Shown here: positions 43,301-52,346 of the stretch, piece by piece
Layout of the letters: each line of letters begins with the position of its first letter
Numbering within the stretch: the first letter of the stretch is position 1
NCBI RefSeq assembly: GCF_016734805.1
Contig: NZ_JAERQG010000001.1
Span: 186,001-250,000 of the forward strand
From: Marivirga atlantica
GTDB taxonomy: Bacteria; Bacteroidota; Bacteroidia; Cytophagales; Cyclobacteriaceae
Length of the DNA: 64,000 nucleotides
Direction: 5' to 3'
The notes under the pieces: model-generated
Told to the model about the DNA's origin: nothing
Database searches by the model: none
The model's input: only the letters and a program-made list of their open reading frames with translations
Position numbers and translations under genes: made by a program

Positions 43301-46300
43301 GCTGAACTATATCATTTATAATATTTACCTGATCTGTCACAAAACAACCTGTGCTATCTATCGTCAACTTAACGGTATAAACACCGCCACTTAGGTTATT
43401 TAAATTTAAGCCCGTTCCAATTGGTGAACCAGTCGTGCTGGCACCAGCAAACCATTCTACCGTATGATCATTTATATCTCCAACTATGGTAGCACTCACG
43501 GAACCATTTGGTTGACTATTATCGCACGAGATATTATTAGTACCTGAGACACTCTCAATTTCTGGAGCGGTGGTTTGATTAATTCTGATGCTATCAGTAG
43601 TTGTACATTTAGAACTATTATCAGTCACCACAACCGTATACCAACCTTCGGCAAGCCCTGTTACTTCAGCTCCGGTATAGTCTGCACTAGGCTTTATACT
43701 TGTTCCTTCAAACCAATCAAATTTGTGGCCAGAGTTACCACCTGTTACGGAAACACTAACACTTCCTGAATTTAAAGCTGAACAAACAATATCTGTTGCA
43801 TCAAGTGTAATATCAGGTGAAACGGTATTGTCCGGTACTTGAGCCGATTGTGTTACCGTGCACCCTGTAGCTTTCTCTATAATCCTTACGGAATAGAAAC
43901 CTGCACTAAGTGTTGTCACAGTATGTGACACAGCTATAGTATCACCTGTAAAGACCTGAGACCCTTCAAACCATACGTAATCATATTTACCAGGTGGGTC
44001 GGCACTGTTAGGATCATTGTCTCCTCCGTTAACTGTAACTGTAAGCTTACCATTAGGGTTCTTACAATTGGTAACGGCTTGGTCAAGATTGATGGTTGCC
44101 ACTAAATCTCTGGTAGTACTACTATCAGCAATTTGAATTCTTAAAGTATCAGAGCTACAGCCTGCAATATTATGAGTGGCATAAACTGAATAGGTTCCCG
44201 GAGCTAATCCTGTATAAGTAATCCCTTCAAAATCAGGAGTACCAGAAGTATCTGTTCCATCAAACCAAAAGAAATCATAATTTGTGGTTACTTCAGATCC
44301 ACCAACATCTCTAAAAACTCTTGCCGTACCATTTGCAAATAAAGAATCTACACAGGCAAAGTTATTTGTAATTTCAGCAGATAAAGTAAATGGTGCCGGG
44401 TTTACATCTGCGGCTACAATGTTGTTAAAATAATCACACTCTAAAAAATTAGTGCTCGGAAAGGTAATAGGAGCTGGCGTAGTAGCACCGTCATCATTGA
44501 GTACAGCATAAAGCGTAAATGCCGAACCACTTCCGCTAATGTTAATATCAATAGCTGAATCTACCTGACCCACCGCGAAATTTGTGAGTGATAAATATTC
44601 TGTATTCAATCTATTTGTACCAGCAACAAGTGGATCACCATCATAAAAGGTAATAGGCACATCACCTGAAAGCGGCACATCACCTATGTTCTCAAAATTA
44701 AAGCTTACAGTAAAGTCCGTATCAGGACAAGTGGGTTGATTAATTGTAAAAGTATTTTCTATAATAGCCAAGTCAGGAGAAGCATAGGTAGGGCAACCCT
44801 CTGAACTTAAAAAAGGTGATTGATTTAAGAAACCATTTAATGGCCTTACCGGGCCTGGCTGACAAGTACCATTAGACCAGACCAAATGATGTTTTTGCTG
44901 TCGTCTTGGTACTGTTAAATCATCATTAATATTCACATTAAAATAACCATGTTGGTTCCATACCCTTCTTGCTGGCACCCAAGGTTCACCACCCGATTCA
45001 TAAATTCTAACTTGAGCTGGATCATCTAAATCTAACCACCTACCAGGCCAAGTTGGCTCGTAAGAGTCTGGCGTACATACCACACATATCTCAGTAGAAC
45101 CATCTGCATCTACATCGGCCACTATTGGGTATTCAATATTGGTTCTAGACCTACACTTTATTTCGTCTCCAACTGTTCCGTCTCCATTTAAGATATATAA
45201 ATAATCCTCATCTCGGTACACAATCTCTGTTTTACCGTCTCCATTAAAATCGAATAATGTACAACCCGTAATACCTGAGGTTTCTTCAAAAACTTCTTTT
45301 GACCATAACAATTCCCAATTTTCATCGAGCGCATGCACATATTTACCTGAAACAAAAACCGCATTTAATTGGCCATCACCATCTAAATCACCAATGTTTA
45401 TACGACCTGTGCCATTGTGCCATCCTTTTCCATAGTTGGCAATAGATTCAGTATAAGTATATTCCTTCGTAGTTTCATTTTCTACATCCCAGAAAAAAAC
45501 CGTTGTATAATTATTTTCATCAGCGCCAGTGAAAATTACATCTAAGAAACCATCTAAATTATAATCTGCTACACTAGTAGTAGCACTTTCACTATTACCA
45601 CCTTTCAATTTATAACCTATATTAGCATCATCTATTTTTGTGAGTGACCAACTATCTTGCGTTCGGGAAGCACTTGTATTAACGCGGTAAATCTTATCAT
45701 TTAAAACTAACTCAAGGTCTTCATCTCCTTTAATATCCACTGCAACTGAACCGTCACCCGTTTTATCCCAATTTGCTCTATCCCCTCTGGCCAAACGAAC
45801 TCCTGTAATAGGATCTCTGATTTCATCTTTGTAGTACAATTCCGCTTGACCATCGCCATCAAAATCTGCAAAACCAATATTAAAACGCTCATCACCAGTA
45901 TTTTCCGATGCCCATTGTTTTACTAATTCACAATCATAGGCCACGACTTTGTTGCCCTCTACAGTATAAACCCAAGCACAGTTATCACCCTTTACATTGG
46001 CAATTGCAGACCTCCACAATACTGTGCCAGAATTACCCACAACGGATTTTTTTACACTACCATCGATACCATTTAACAAGAAAATTCTTTTGGTATATCT
46101 GTTTTGAGTAATTATTTCAGGAATACCATCACTGTCTAAATCACCAATAGATATTCTACTAAGGTTATTAACTACGTCATCATCAGATGAATAGGCAAAC
46201 TTCAATTTAAATGCTGGCAACTCAGAGGGCTCTGCTTCACATGAAGCATCATTTCCTAAATAAAAGCCTTCACATTCAGCTGTTTCAGTACAATCAGAAT

Positions 46301-46424
46301 CAAAACAGTCAACGAAACCATCTCCATCATCATCAATACCGTTATTACAAATTTCAGCTTGTTGGGCTTTTAATGTAATAAGCGTAAACACTAAGGCTGC
46401 AAAGGTGAAAAGTATCTTCTTCAT
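40323..46424 (-). CDS. Giant SprB-like surface protein with T9SS gliding-motility C-terminal domain
   Basis: A 2033-residue secreted protein. In order: signal peptide (1-21); MopE-type putative metal-binding motif CNNGIDDDGDGFVDC; FG-GAP/VCBS beta-propeller repeats (about 60-430, many DxDGDG); a CARDB-like domain (about 548-665). Then come about 14 tandem SprB-like repeats of roughly 90 residues (about 680-1935), each with a Y-x-F-x-W core and ending L-x-x-G-x-Y-T-V with a late Cys. The gliding-associated type B C-terminal domain is at 1939-2033 (GISRNGDSRNNSF ... TYFYVIDKGNG). It should be exported by the type IX system and held at the surface as an adhesin. The SprF-like partner follows. 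Confidence 0.93.
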   Translation of the reverse strand: MKKILFTFAALVFTLITLKAQQAEICNNGIDDDGDGFVDCFDSDCTETAECEGFYLGNDASCEAEPSELPAFKLKFAYSSDDDVVNNLSRISIGDLDSDGIPEIITQNRYTKRIFLLNGIDGSVKKSVVGNSGTVLWRSAIANVKGDNCAWVYTVEGNKVVAYDCELVKQWASENTGDERFNIGFADFDGDGQAELYYKDEIRDPITGVRLARGDRANWDKTGDGSVAVDIKGDEDLELVLNDKIYRVNTSASRTQDSWSLTKIDDANIGYKLKGGNSESATTSVADYNLDGFLDVIFTGADENNYTTVFFWDVENETTKEYTYTESIANYGKGWHNGTGRINIGDLDGDGQLNAVFVSGKYVHALDENWELLWSKEVFEETSGITGCTLFDFNGDGKTEIVYRDEDYLYILNGDGTVGDEIKCRSRTNIEYPIVADVDADGSTEICVVCTPDSYEPTWPGRWLDLDDPAQVRIYESGGEPWVPARRVWNQHGYFNVNINDDLTVPRRQQKHHLVWSNGTCQPGPVRPLNGFLNQSPFLSSEGCPTYASPDLAIIENTFTINQPTCPDTDFTVSFNFENIGDVPLSGDVPITFYDGDPLVAGTNRLNTEYLSLTNFAVGQVDSAIDINISGSGSAFTLYAVLNDDGATTPAPITFPSTNFLECDYFNNIVAADVNPAPFTLSAEITNNFACVDSLFANGTARVFRDVGGSEVTTNYDFFWFDGTDTSGTPDFEGITYTGLAPGTYSVYATHNIAGCSSDTLRIQIADSSTTRDLVATINLDQAVTNCKNPNGKLTVTVNGGDNDPNSADPPGKYDYVWFEGSQVFTGDTIAVSHTVTTLSAGFYSVRIIEKATGCTVTQSAQVPDNTVSPDITLDATDIVCSALNSGSVSVSVTGGNSGHKFDWFEGTSIKPSADYTGAEVTGLAEGWYTVVVTDNSSKCTTTDSIRINQTTAPEIESVSGTNNISCDNSQPNGSVSATIVGDINDHTVEWFAGASTTGSPIGTGLNLNNLSGGVYTVKLTIDSTGCFVTDQVNIINDIVQPNVSLTAQPITQCSPFNGSVTASVDLDDLNDYTFLWYDGQQVKASPDYTENGNVLDDLAPGFYTVEAFHNARNCFDIQTIEVADSATVNIEQDKAILDTPSTCAERNGILQVEVSSPNNTSGFFIEWYKGNSSSGSPFLTEDGVFISRADSLLTGLYTVTATDLDNGCTSQEVLYLPFDEAHKIDTVLIENATTCIPNNGSIEVIGLDPAPGTTANQYLAILQIQNGAVYDSVTTLRGNTNPLIFENLEKGIYIVQIYSEVSECSIYEIDIEIELEVEDPVISGVTRQPNTNCISSTANGSITIEVDQGSIDLNDYVINWYSGTTVDPLNQLAFAGLTADSLMAGDYTVEVINDSSQCSVVETYSIIDNITTVSIASADLQLTPVTLCGDPGNGTATIINVNENGSPANMADYTFEWFEESDTANPIQSGTTNTWSDLREGIYYVIATNTATGCASSLTEFVIERDIDEPVLSLDFDNPQLCAVQPGAGGGRLEVTVSGLSGPYSIAWFEGTGTTNQIGTTNAGPSNEITDLTEGSYTVRVMDSTSSCTYEETYQLVTEVNQVQITTSATPVTNCDSDNGSVFATVTSDGGYSYEWRTLSGTFVAESRRVENLSAGDYIIIATDTITAACTARDTITIANEQVIPNIQVNQVDPLTVCDLSLANGVASASVDGEIVGYTFEWFEGNSATGDIVYTGPEFAEMQDIAYTVRATDNITQCSNEATITITSDVIATSAPTIEVLSHDTHCQLDNGSLRVDVNGSTGRYIFNWYVGEEVGATTFAVGERVTNLSAGIYTVTATDTRTGCISEPVSAEIIEDLEYPDFEFEVQGVSCNESNGYVALLITSAIEINTIEWTNSAGIRVGTGPSLTNVPADTYTASVESSMGCSAEKEVTVPTEINAFNGISRNGDSRNNSFKIDCISNFPNNLVKIYNRAGTLVYEAKGYDNNTVVFDGVSNKGLNLMGTNVPDGTYFYVIDKGNGSKPVTGYLEIVN
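40620..44385 (-). repeat. About 14 tandem ~270-bp coding repeats
   Basis: Inside the giant protein gene, a degenerate unit of about 90 codons recurs, each ending with a G-x-Y-T-V-type strand and a Cys about 9-12 residues further. Examples are GLAPGTYSVYATHNIAGC, LAEGWYTVVVTDNSSKC, LSAGIYTVTATDTRTGC and LTEGSYTVRVMDSTSSC. Divergence between units is large, so the array is old rather than recently amplified. Confidence 0.8.
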
Positions 46425-46740
46425 AATTATAGGTTTTTGGTGGTTATTAGTTGAGAGCTTTTCCCACTTTACAAATATATTGAATGCTCCTCAATCCGCT
46501 TAGTCATTACAGGTGTAAATAAAGCGAAAGCCCACTCATGTAAGAAAAACTAAGGAATCGCTTAATTTACAAAAAGCAAATCTAAATAGACTGATTGTTC
46601 ATCTGGCTTAAGTAGTTACTTGTAGAAATTACGACAGTTTAACAGTATGTGGATTGAAAAAGGATATTGAAGAATTAATTAAACAATTTAACCAACCCAA
46701 AAATTGATTGTGGCTTATCCAGCTGAGCGCCATTAACTAC
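46425..46740. other. 316-bp intergenic region upstream of the giant protein gene
   Basis: No convincing coding frame was seen on either strand. On the minus strand it holds a TATATTTG -7 element at 46472-46479; the rest is AT-rich without strong hairpins. Confidence 0.5.
46472..46479 (-). promoter_or_regulatory. Likely -7 promoter element of the giant protein gene
   Basis: TATATTTG on the minus strand matches TAnnTTTG, 47 bases before the ATG at 46424. A TTG lies 12 bases upstream, closer than the usual spacing, so the -33 box is not certain. Confidence 0.45.
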
Positions 46741-47568
46741 TTAATCCAGCTTTTCGTAATATAGTCTTTTCTCCTTTTTACCTTTAGTGATAATATCAAA
46801 CATATAACTTACTGATAATTGTACGCTATGAGCTTTGGTGCGGAAGTCATCCTGATAAGCAAAAACACCCCCAAATAAAGCTTCTTGATTTGCCATTACA
46901 GAATGACCCCATTGAAATTGCAGTTCAACATTGAGTGTTTGACCAGGTGCGGGTTCAAATTTCAAACCTGAAGAAAAAATCAATCCTAACTGTACCCTGT
47001 TGGCTTCAGGGACATAAAGCAAACCCAAAACTGGGTCCTCAGGATACTCCTCAAAGCTTATTTCATAATTGAGCTTATCAATGCTTTCTTCAAATAATTC
47101 AACAGCTTTCAGAGAACCTTTCCCACCTAGCCACAAATTGATATTAGGGCCAGCTCCCATATACCATTTAAAATTTCTATCCCATAAAGATTGGCTAAAG
47201 TCTACCTTATACAAAATAGGTAGGTTTAGGTAGTGATAGGTTGCCTTATTCTTAAGCCTTTGGTCAATAACACCCTTAACAATCTTTTTCTGATTAGAAT
47301 AAAGTACATCACACTCAAGAAAAATTCTTTTTCTAACTTTGAAAGCCGTACTTACCCCCACATTGTATCCAAATGATGGCTCTTTTTTGTATGCTTCTGT
47401 ATCAAAATCCTCATATTCAAACCACGATAATCGAGCTCCAGCTTTAGGCCCTATATAAAATTGCGCGTATAATGGCTCTATCCCTAATACAGTTAAGCAT
47501 GTGATTATTAAGTGTAACGTTAATATTCTTTTTATGCAGCGCATGTTACGGTTTAGTGGTGTCTTCAT
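46741..47568 (-). CDS. Outer-membrane beta-barrel protein, porin-like
   Basis: A 275-residue exported protein. The signal region RCIKRILTLHLIITCLTVLG ends near PLYAQ, and the mature start FYIGPKAGARLSWFEYED is typical of OmpW/PorT-like barrels (outer membrane protein beta-barrel domain). Strands alternate to the end (HSVQLSVSYMFDII) with a basic tail KGKKEKRLYYEKLD. The ATG at 47568 is used; an ATG at 47544 would give a neater signal peptide, and a TTG at 47577 is less likely. It lies between two type IX cargo modules, so it may belong to them, but similar barrels are abundant in the phylum. Confidence 0.8.
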   Translation of the reverse strand: MKTPLNRNMRCIKRILTLHLIITCLTVLGIEPLYAQFYIGPKAGARLSWFEYEDFDTEAYKKEPSFGYNVGVSTAFKVRKRIFLECDVLYSNQKKIVKGVIDQRLKNKATYHYLNLPILYKVDFSQSLWDRNFKWYMGAGPNINLWLGGKGSLKAVELFEESIDKLNYEISFEEYPEDPVLGLLYVPEANRVQLGLIFSSGLKFEPAPGQTLNVELQFQWGHSVMANQEALFGGVFAYQDDFRTKAHSVQLSVSYMFDIITKGKKEKRLYYEKLD

Positions 47569-47769
47569 TACAAACAAAAGATTGCGGCAATTTAGTGTTA
47601 AATTTGACTAAATCTAAAGACGAACTTATAGAATTAGACGATGAAATGTGTAAACTTTCGGTCGAAATATGCTAAAAATTGAGTTGTTAATTAATACATT
47701 GCTGTTTAATTCTACATTACTTGATGAAATAAGTGATCAGGGAATAAGTGTGAAAGTGTTATCAGTAGT

Positions 47770-49068
47770 ATGAATAATTTTTTTTGTGTACTATATATAT
47801 TCTTCCTATTTAATGTGCTCTCATCACAAGCACAAGAAATTCCTGTATACAATCATTTTTATACAACCCCATACTTACTAAACCCTGCTGAAGCTGGCGC
47901 CTATCCTTTTATGAATGCTTCAATAAACCATCGACAACAATGGCGAGGAGTTGAAGGAGCTCCAGTTGTAACTACCATCACTTTTGAATCACCTTTTGAC
48001 TATAAAAATTGGGCGTTAGGCGTAAATCTAAGGAACTTCAATAGAGGATTGCTATCCACCACCGATTTTTTGGCTACTTATGCTTATACCGTTTATTTCA
48101 GATCAAGCGCCAGTTTACGCTTTGGCTTGTCTGCAGGTTTAACAGCTAATAGCATAGATGTACGCCAAATCAATGATCCAAGTGATCCTGCCTTGGCTAA
48201 TTTCCTCGATAATAACATCCAACCAATTTCAAACTTTGGGATGAAATTCGAGTCACCCATAGGTCTAAATTTCGGAGTTTCTCTACCTCAATTATTTGAG
48301 CCTAGTTATGTAAATACAAAGAATTTTGAGGCTTATGATTTTTCTCCATTTGATGAGGTAACAGTAATGGCCTATTTTAAAAAGCGCATTGATTCCAAGA
48401 TTGTAACCAAACGAAGCGGTCGCTATAAAAGAAGAGTCAAAATTGAAGATACTTTTTCACCTTTACAGATTTATGCACTGTACCAGTATTCAGCGTTAGT
48501 AGATGAAAGGATTGAATTATTAACAACTTTAAATCTTAACGAGAATTTTTGGCTAGGTGCATCCTACCGGCTCAATTATGGTGCTTCAGGGATGTTTGGC
48601 TTCAACATAAAAAATGTTGCCTTTAGCTATGCTTATGAGCCTTCCAGCAAATTGGTGCAGGGTTTTGCAAATGGTGCTCATGAGGTACAACTTAAATTAA
48701 GAATTGGTGAAAAGAAAAAGCTTGAACAAAATAAACCTAAGCTTAGAACTCTATCAAGATCAGAAACTCATAACCCTAGGTTTTCAAGTGAAGATGTTCA
48801 GTTAGGTGGCGATGAGGAGCAAACTGCCAAAAGAAAGTATTATGTTGTGGTAAAAGAGTATAAAGATTTTAATTCTGCTGATAAGCTCGTTAAGCAGTTG
48901 AAAAAAGATCAAGACATTTCATCCGATATCTTCTACAACAAAAACAATGGGGTCTATTATGTTTATATTTATGAAACTTATTCAAAAAGAGACGCCTACA
49001 AAGATAAAAAGGCAGCAGAAGAGTTAACCAAGTTCAAAAACATTAAGGTGATTATTGTAGATTTATAA
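47770..49068 (+). CDS. PorP/SprF-family protein with C-terminal SPOR-like domain
   Basis: A 432-residue protein. Residues 1-21 are a signal peptide; 22-320 form the PorP/SprF barrel (IPVYNHFYTTPYLLNPAEAG, NHRQQWRGVEGAPVVTTITF, GANGAHEVQ-like FANGAHEVQLKLRIG). A linker of about 35 residues follows. Residues 356-432 resemble a SPOR domain: KYYVVVKEYKDFNSADKLVK, NNGVYYVYIYETY, and a final strand KVIIVDL. This links a T9SS outer-membrane component to a domain that usually binds denuded peptidoglycan. The cargo-type FG-GAP gene starts 31 bases downstream. Confidence 0.88.
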   Translation: MNNFFCVLYIFFLFNVLSSQAQEIPVYNHFYTTPYLLNPAEAGAYPFMNASINHRQQWRGVEGAPVVTTITFESPFDYKNWALGVNLRNFNRGLLSTTDFLATYAYTVYFRSSASLRFGLSAGLTANSIDVRQINDPSDPALANFLDNNIQPISNFGMKFESPIGLNFGVSLPQLFEPSYVNTKNFEAYDFSPFDEVTVMAYFKKRIDSKIVTKRSGRYKRRVKIEDTFSPLQIYALYQYSALVDERIELLTTLNLNENFWLGASYRLNYGASGMFGFNIKNVAFSYAYEPSSKLVQGFANGAHEVQLKLRIGEKKKLEQNKPKLRTLSRSETHNPRFSSEDVQLGGDEEQTAKRKYYVVVKEYKDFNSADKLVKQLKKDQDISSDIFYNKNNGVYYVYIYETYSKRDAYKDKKAAEELTKFKNIKVIIVDL

Positions 49069-49099
49069 ATAACTGCACGAAGCATTGTTTTAATAGCAG

Positions 49100-52000
49100 A
49101 TGAAATTACTACTTAAATATCTCTTTCTATTCTTAATCGTTTGCGCAATCCGCGAGGCGAGTGGACAGTCCTCAAATATTAGCATACTAGATCCTGATAA
49201 TGGGTATTCTGGTCAGTTAATAAGTTTAAAAGGTGAAGGACTTGCTGGTTTTGACAGAGTATTTTTTGGCAATATTGAAGGTGAAATTATTAGTGTTGCG
49301 GATCAGCTGGTTGAAGTGAAGCCTCCTGCAGGAACTCCGTTCGATAATATTTCACTTTTAAACACCTCTACAGGTCTTTATTATTACTCAGAAAAAGATT
49401 TCTATTTGACTTTTAAGGGAGAATCAGGTATAGCACCTTCTAACTTTGATGCTCAGGTAGATGTAGATGCCTTTGCAGGTCTATATGATATAACTATTGC
49501 AGATTTAGACGGAGATCAAAAAAATGACATCATTTCCGCAAACCAAGAAAGTAATTTCCCCTCGATTTACTTTAACAATAGTACTCCTGGAAATATAGAT
49601 TGGACTCCTATTGCTTCAAATGTTGATTTAGACCCTTATTCAGCAAGCAGCATAAGTTCACTGTCATATCATGTTACTTCTGGAGATATTACAGGAAATG
49701 GAAAACCTGATCTTGTTTTTACCGAAGCAACTGATGCTACTATAGGGACTAGGTTGTTTATTATTGGCAATAACTCATCAGGACCTGGCAATTTTAGCCG
49801 TCAACAGAAAGTTATTGCGCTTGAAGGTGTTTCTACTAAACGTGTAATTATAAAGGATTTAGACTTAGATGGTAAACCTGAGATTATTGTTTCTAGCGAG
49901 AATAATAACAAAATTTATATACTTGTTAATAATACGGCCTTAACCACTTTTGGACCAAACCCACCAACTCCCACTATTATTGAACTTACGGTTGACGGTG
50001 CTCAAAGAACATCAGGGCTAGAGGTTGAAGACCTTAATGGAGACGGTAAAGCTGAGATAATCACTAATCCAACTCAAAATGAAAATTTCTTTATTGCCTC
50101 AAATCAAAGTACTCCTGGTAATTTCTCTTTTGAAAGCTTTGAACAAATTACTTTCGGTGAAGACTTAGTGAATGTAAAAGTGGCAGACTTGAACAATGAT
50201 AACAAACCAGATATTATTGTAACATTTTTTGACGATGATGCCATTGCCATTTTCCCTAATAGCACAGCAGGTGTTGCAAGCAGCCCAAGCTTTGAGACTC
50301 CAATCATCATTAGTTCAAACCTGTTTCCTTGGGGTTTAGATGTTGGAGATATGGATGGAGATGGTGACTTAGACATATTAATAGCTACTATAGGTAGCAC
50401 AGCTATCAACTTATTTGAAAATCAGGGAGAAAATAGTTTCGACTTTGTACGCAGAACATTACCAGTAACATTCATCAATAGAAATATAAGAGCAGCAGAT
50501 ATGGATGGTGATAGCAAGCCAGATATTGTCTTCGCAAGTGTAGAATCTGGGGGCAATGGTATTAATAAACTGTCTGTTTTAAGAAACCAAAAATGCATTA
50601 TACAAACAATAACACCGTCCGGCCCCATAAATGTGTGCACTGGAAATTCAATTACTTTAGAAACACAAGCTATGGAGGGTGTTACTTACCATTGGCTACA
50701 GGATGGCGATACAGTTAAATCCAGTACTGATAACTTTATTGAGCTTGCAAGCAGCGCACAGTCAGGTGAGTATTCGGTAGAGATTGACGCAAATATTGAA
50801 GTATGTGCGGGTAATCCTGAACCTGTAAGTGTAACAATTACAGACTCTAATACTTTGACTTCTGCAATAATAGATGATGTAGGCTCTATTTGCACGGGCG
50901 AATCATTATTTCTCCAATTAGCGAATGCTGTAGAGGTAAATGCTGATTCATTAGTTTGGCATGGCCCTCAAGGTTTTACTGAGGCTGGAGATCAGGTTGA
51001 AGTAGTAGATTTTAATATCTCAAAGGCCGGACGTTACTCTGTTGATGTTTACTCAGGTTCATGTATAGTAGAGACAGTTAGCACAATAGTCGAAATAACA
51101 AATGCACCTAATTTTGCTTTAAATGGTTCGGGTACTTATTGTAAAGGAGCCACTATTGAATTATCAGTTTCGCCATCAACAGGTGCAATAGGATATCAGT
51201 GGTTTAATGGAAACACTCTTCTCACTGGAGAAACAAATAACAGCTATACTCCAACAGAAACAGGTAATTACTTTGCAAAAGTAGCATACAATACAAGTTG
51301 TTCTCCAATAAACACTGATACGGCAGTCGTCAATATTTTGGCACAACCGCAAATTAGTTTCACCTTTCCTTCTGAGGCGTGCACTGGCAACTCACTTTCA
51401 TTTACTGATGAATCCGTAGTTGATGATAATGCCATCGTTAATTATTCCTGGAGTTTCGGAGATGGAAATGTTTCCACAGAAAGAAACCCAACCCACATAT
51501 ATAATTCTTCAGGTACTTTCGATGTTTCTTTGGAGATTACTTATGATGGATTTACAACTTGTACCTCAGAGCTAAGTCAATCAATAACCATTAACGGAGA
51601 ATTAAATTTCTCAATTAACTCATCAAGCACTGCAATATGTGAAGGTGATAGTAGTGTGCTTTCTGTAGACAATCCATTTAATACCTACAACTGGAGTACG
51701 GGAGAAACTTCTTCTTCGATAATTGTTAGAGAGGCTGGTGATTATTCAGTAACCGTAACTGATGCTAATGGCTGTGAAGGAACAAGTGAAATTACCGTTA
51801 CTTCCGCTCCTTCTCCTACTGTTGAATTAAATGCCTCAAATACGGTCATTTCACCAAATGACACCATTACTTTAAATGCTACTGGCTTAGCCAATTATAT
51901 ATGGTCACCAGATTCAGCTATAATCAGAAACTCTTCAGATGAGGTACAAATGGTTATATCCAATTCAACAACTGTTACAGTTGAAGGAACGAATTCAAGT

Positions 52001-52321
52001 GGTTGTTTTGGCAGTGCCAGCATTCAAATAAGGGTGGAAGAAAGCAATATAGGTGATGTCATAGTGCCAGAAAAGTTCTTTTCTCCCAACAATGATGGCA
52101 TTGCAGATTCATGGAAAATTGAAGAAATAAGTAACTATCCCCAGTGTGGCATAGAAATATATGATCAAACAGGAAATAAGATTTATGAAGCCAAACCATA
52201 TAATAATGATTGGCAAGGCACTTCAAATGGTCAACCAATACCTGATGGTGTGTACTATTTCGTAATCAGGTGTGACGATGCAGGCCTGGTAAAGTCTGGA
52301 AGTATTACATTGTTGAGGTAG
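49100..52321 (+). CDS. FG-GAP/Ig/PKD surface protein with T9SS gliding-motility C-terminal domain
   Basis: A 1073-residue secreted protein. In order: signal peptide (ends ASGQ); IPT/TIG-like domain (about 25-115); seven FG-GAP/VCBS motifs between about 120 and 500 (ADLDGDQKNDI, GDITGNGKPDL, KDLDLDGKPEI, EDLNGDGKAEI, ADLNNDNKPDI, GDMDGDGDLDI, ADMDGDSKPDI). Three Ig-like segments (about 505-745) follow, then a PKD domain (about 750-825, NYSWSFGDGNVSTERNPTH), another Ig-like segment, and the type B T9SS domain (987-1073, EKFFSPNNDGIADSWK ... DGVYYFVIRC). The FG-GAP propeller may bind calcium. The PorP-SPOR gene upstream is the likely partner for secretion. Confidence 0.93.
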   Translation: MKLLLKYLFLFLIVCAIREASGQSSNISILDPDNGYSGQLISLKGEGLAGFDRVFFGNIEGEIISVADQLVEVKPPAGTPFDNISLLNTSTGLYYYSEKDFYLTFKGESGIAPSNFDAQVDVDAFAGLYDITIADLDGDQKNDIISANQESNFPSIYFNNSTPGNIDWTPIASNVDLDPYSASSISSLSYHVTSGDITGNGKPDLVFTEATDATIGTRLFIIGNNSSGPGNFSRQQKVIALEGVSTKRVIIKDLDLDGKPEIIVSSENNNKIYILVNNTALTTFGPNPPTPTIIELTVDGAQRTSGLEVEDLNGDGKAEIITNPTQNENFFIASNQSTPGNFSFESFEQITFGEDLVNVKVADLNNDNKPDIIVTFFDDDAIAIFPNSTAGVASSPSFETPIIISSNLFPWGLDVGDMDGDGDLDILIATIGSTAINLFENQGENSFDFVRRTLPVTFINRNIRAADMDGDSKPDIVFASVESGGNGINKLSVLRNQKCIIQTITPSGPINVCTGNSITLETQAMEGVTYHWLQDGDTVKSSTDNFIELASSAQSGEYSVEIDANIEVCAGNPEPVSVTITDSNTLTSAIIDDVGSICTGESLFLQLANAVEVNADSLVWHGPQGFTEAGDQVEVVDFNISKAGRYSVDVYSGSCIVETVSTIVEITNAPNFALNGSGTYCKGATIELSVSPSTGAIGYQWFNGNTLLTGETNNSYTPTETGNYFAKVAYNTSCSPINTDTAVVNILAQPQISFTFPSEACTGNSLSFTDESVVDDNAIVNYSWSFGDGNVSTERNPTHIYNSSGTFDVSLEITYDGFTTCTSELSQSITINGELNFSINSSSTAICEGDSSVLSVDNPFNTYNWSTGETSSSIIVREAGDYSVTVTDANGCEGTSEITVTSAPSPTVELNASNTVISPNDTITLNATGLANYIWSPDSAIIRNSSDEVQMVISNSTTVTVEGTNSSGCFGSASIQIRVEESNIGDVIVPEKFFSPNNDGIADSWKIEEISNYPQCGIEIYDQTGNKIYEAKPYNNDWQGTSNGQPIPDGVYYFVIRCDDAGLVKSGSITLLR

Positions 52322-52346
52322 ATGGGAAACTTATACATTTAACAAA

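Noticed and set aside
40620-44385. Periodic array considered as a CRISPR or satellite repeat
   Set aside because: Units are about 270 bp, diverged and translated in one frame with conserved protein motifs, so it is a protein repeat.
40432-46111. Several open frames of 60-100 codons on the opposite strand or other frames of the giant protein gene
   Set aside because: They are shadows of the repetitive coding sequence, with no signal peptides, motifs or sensible starts.
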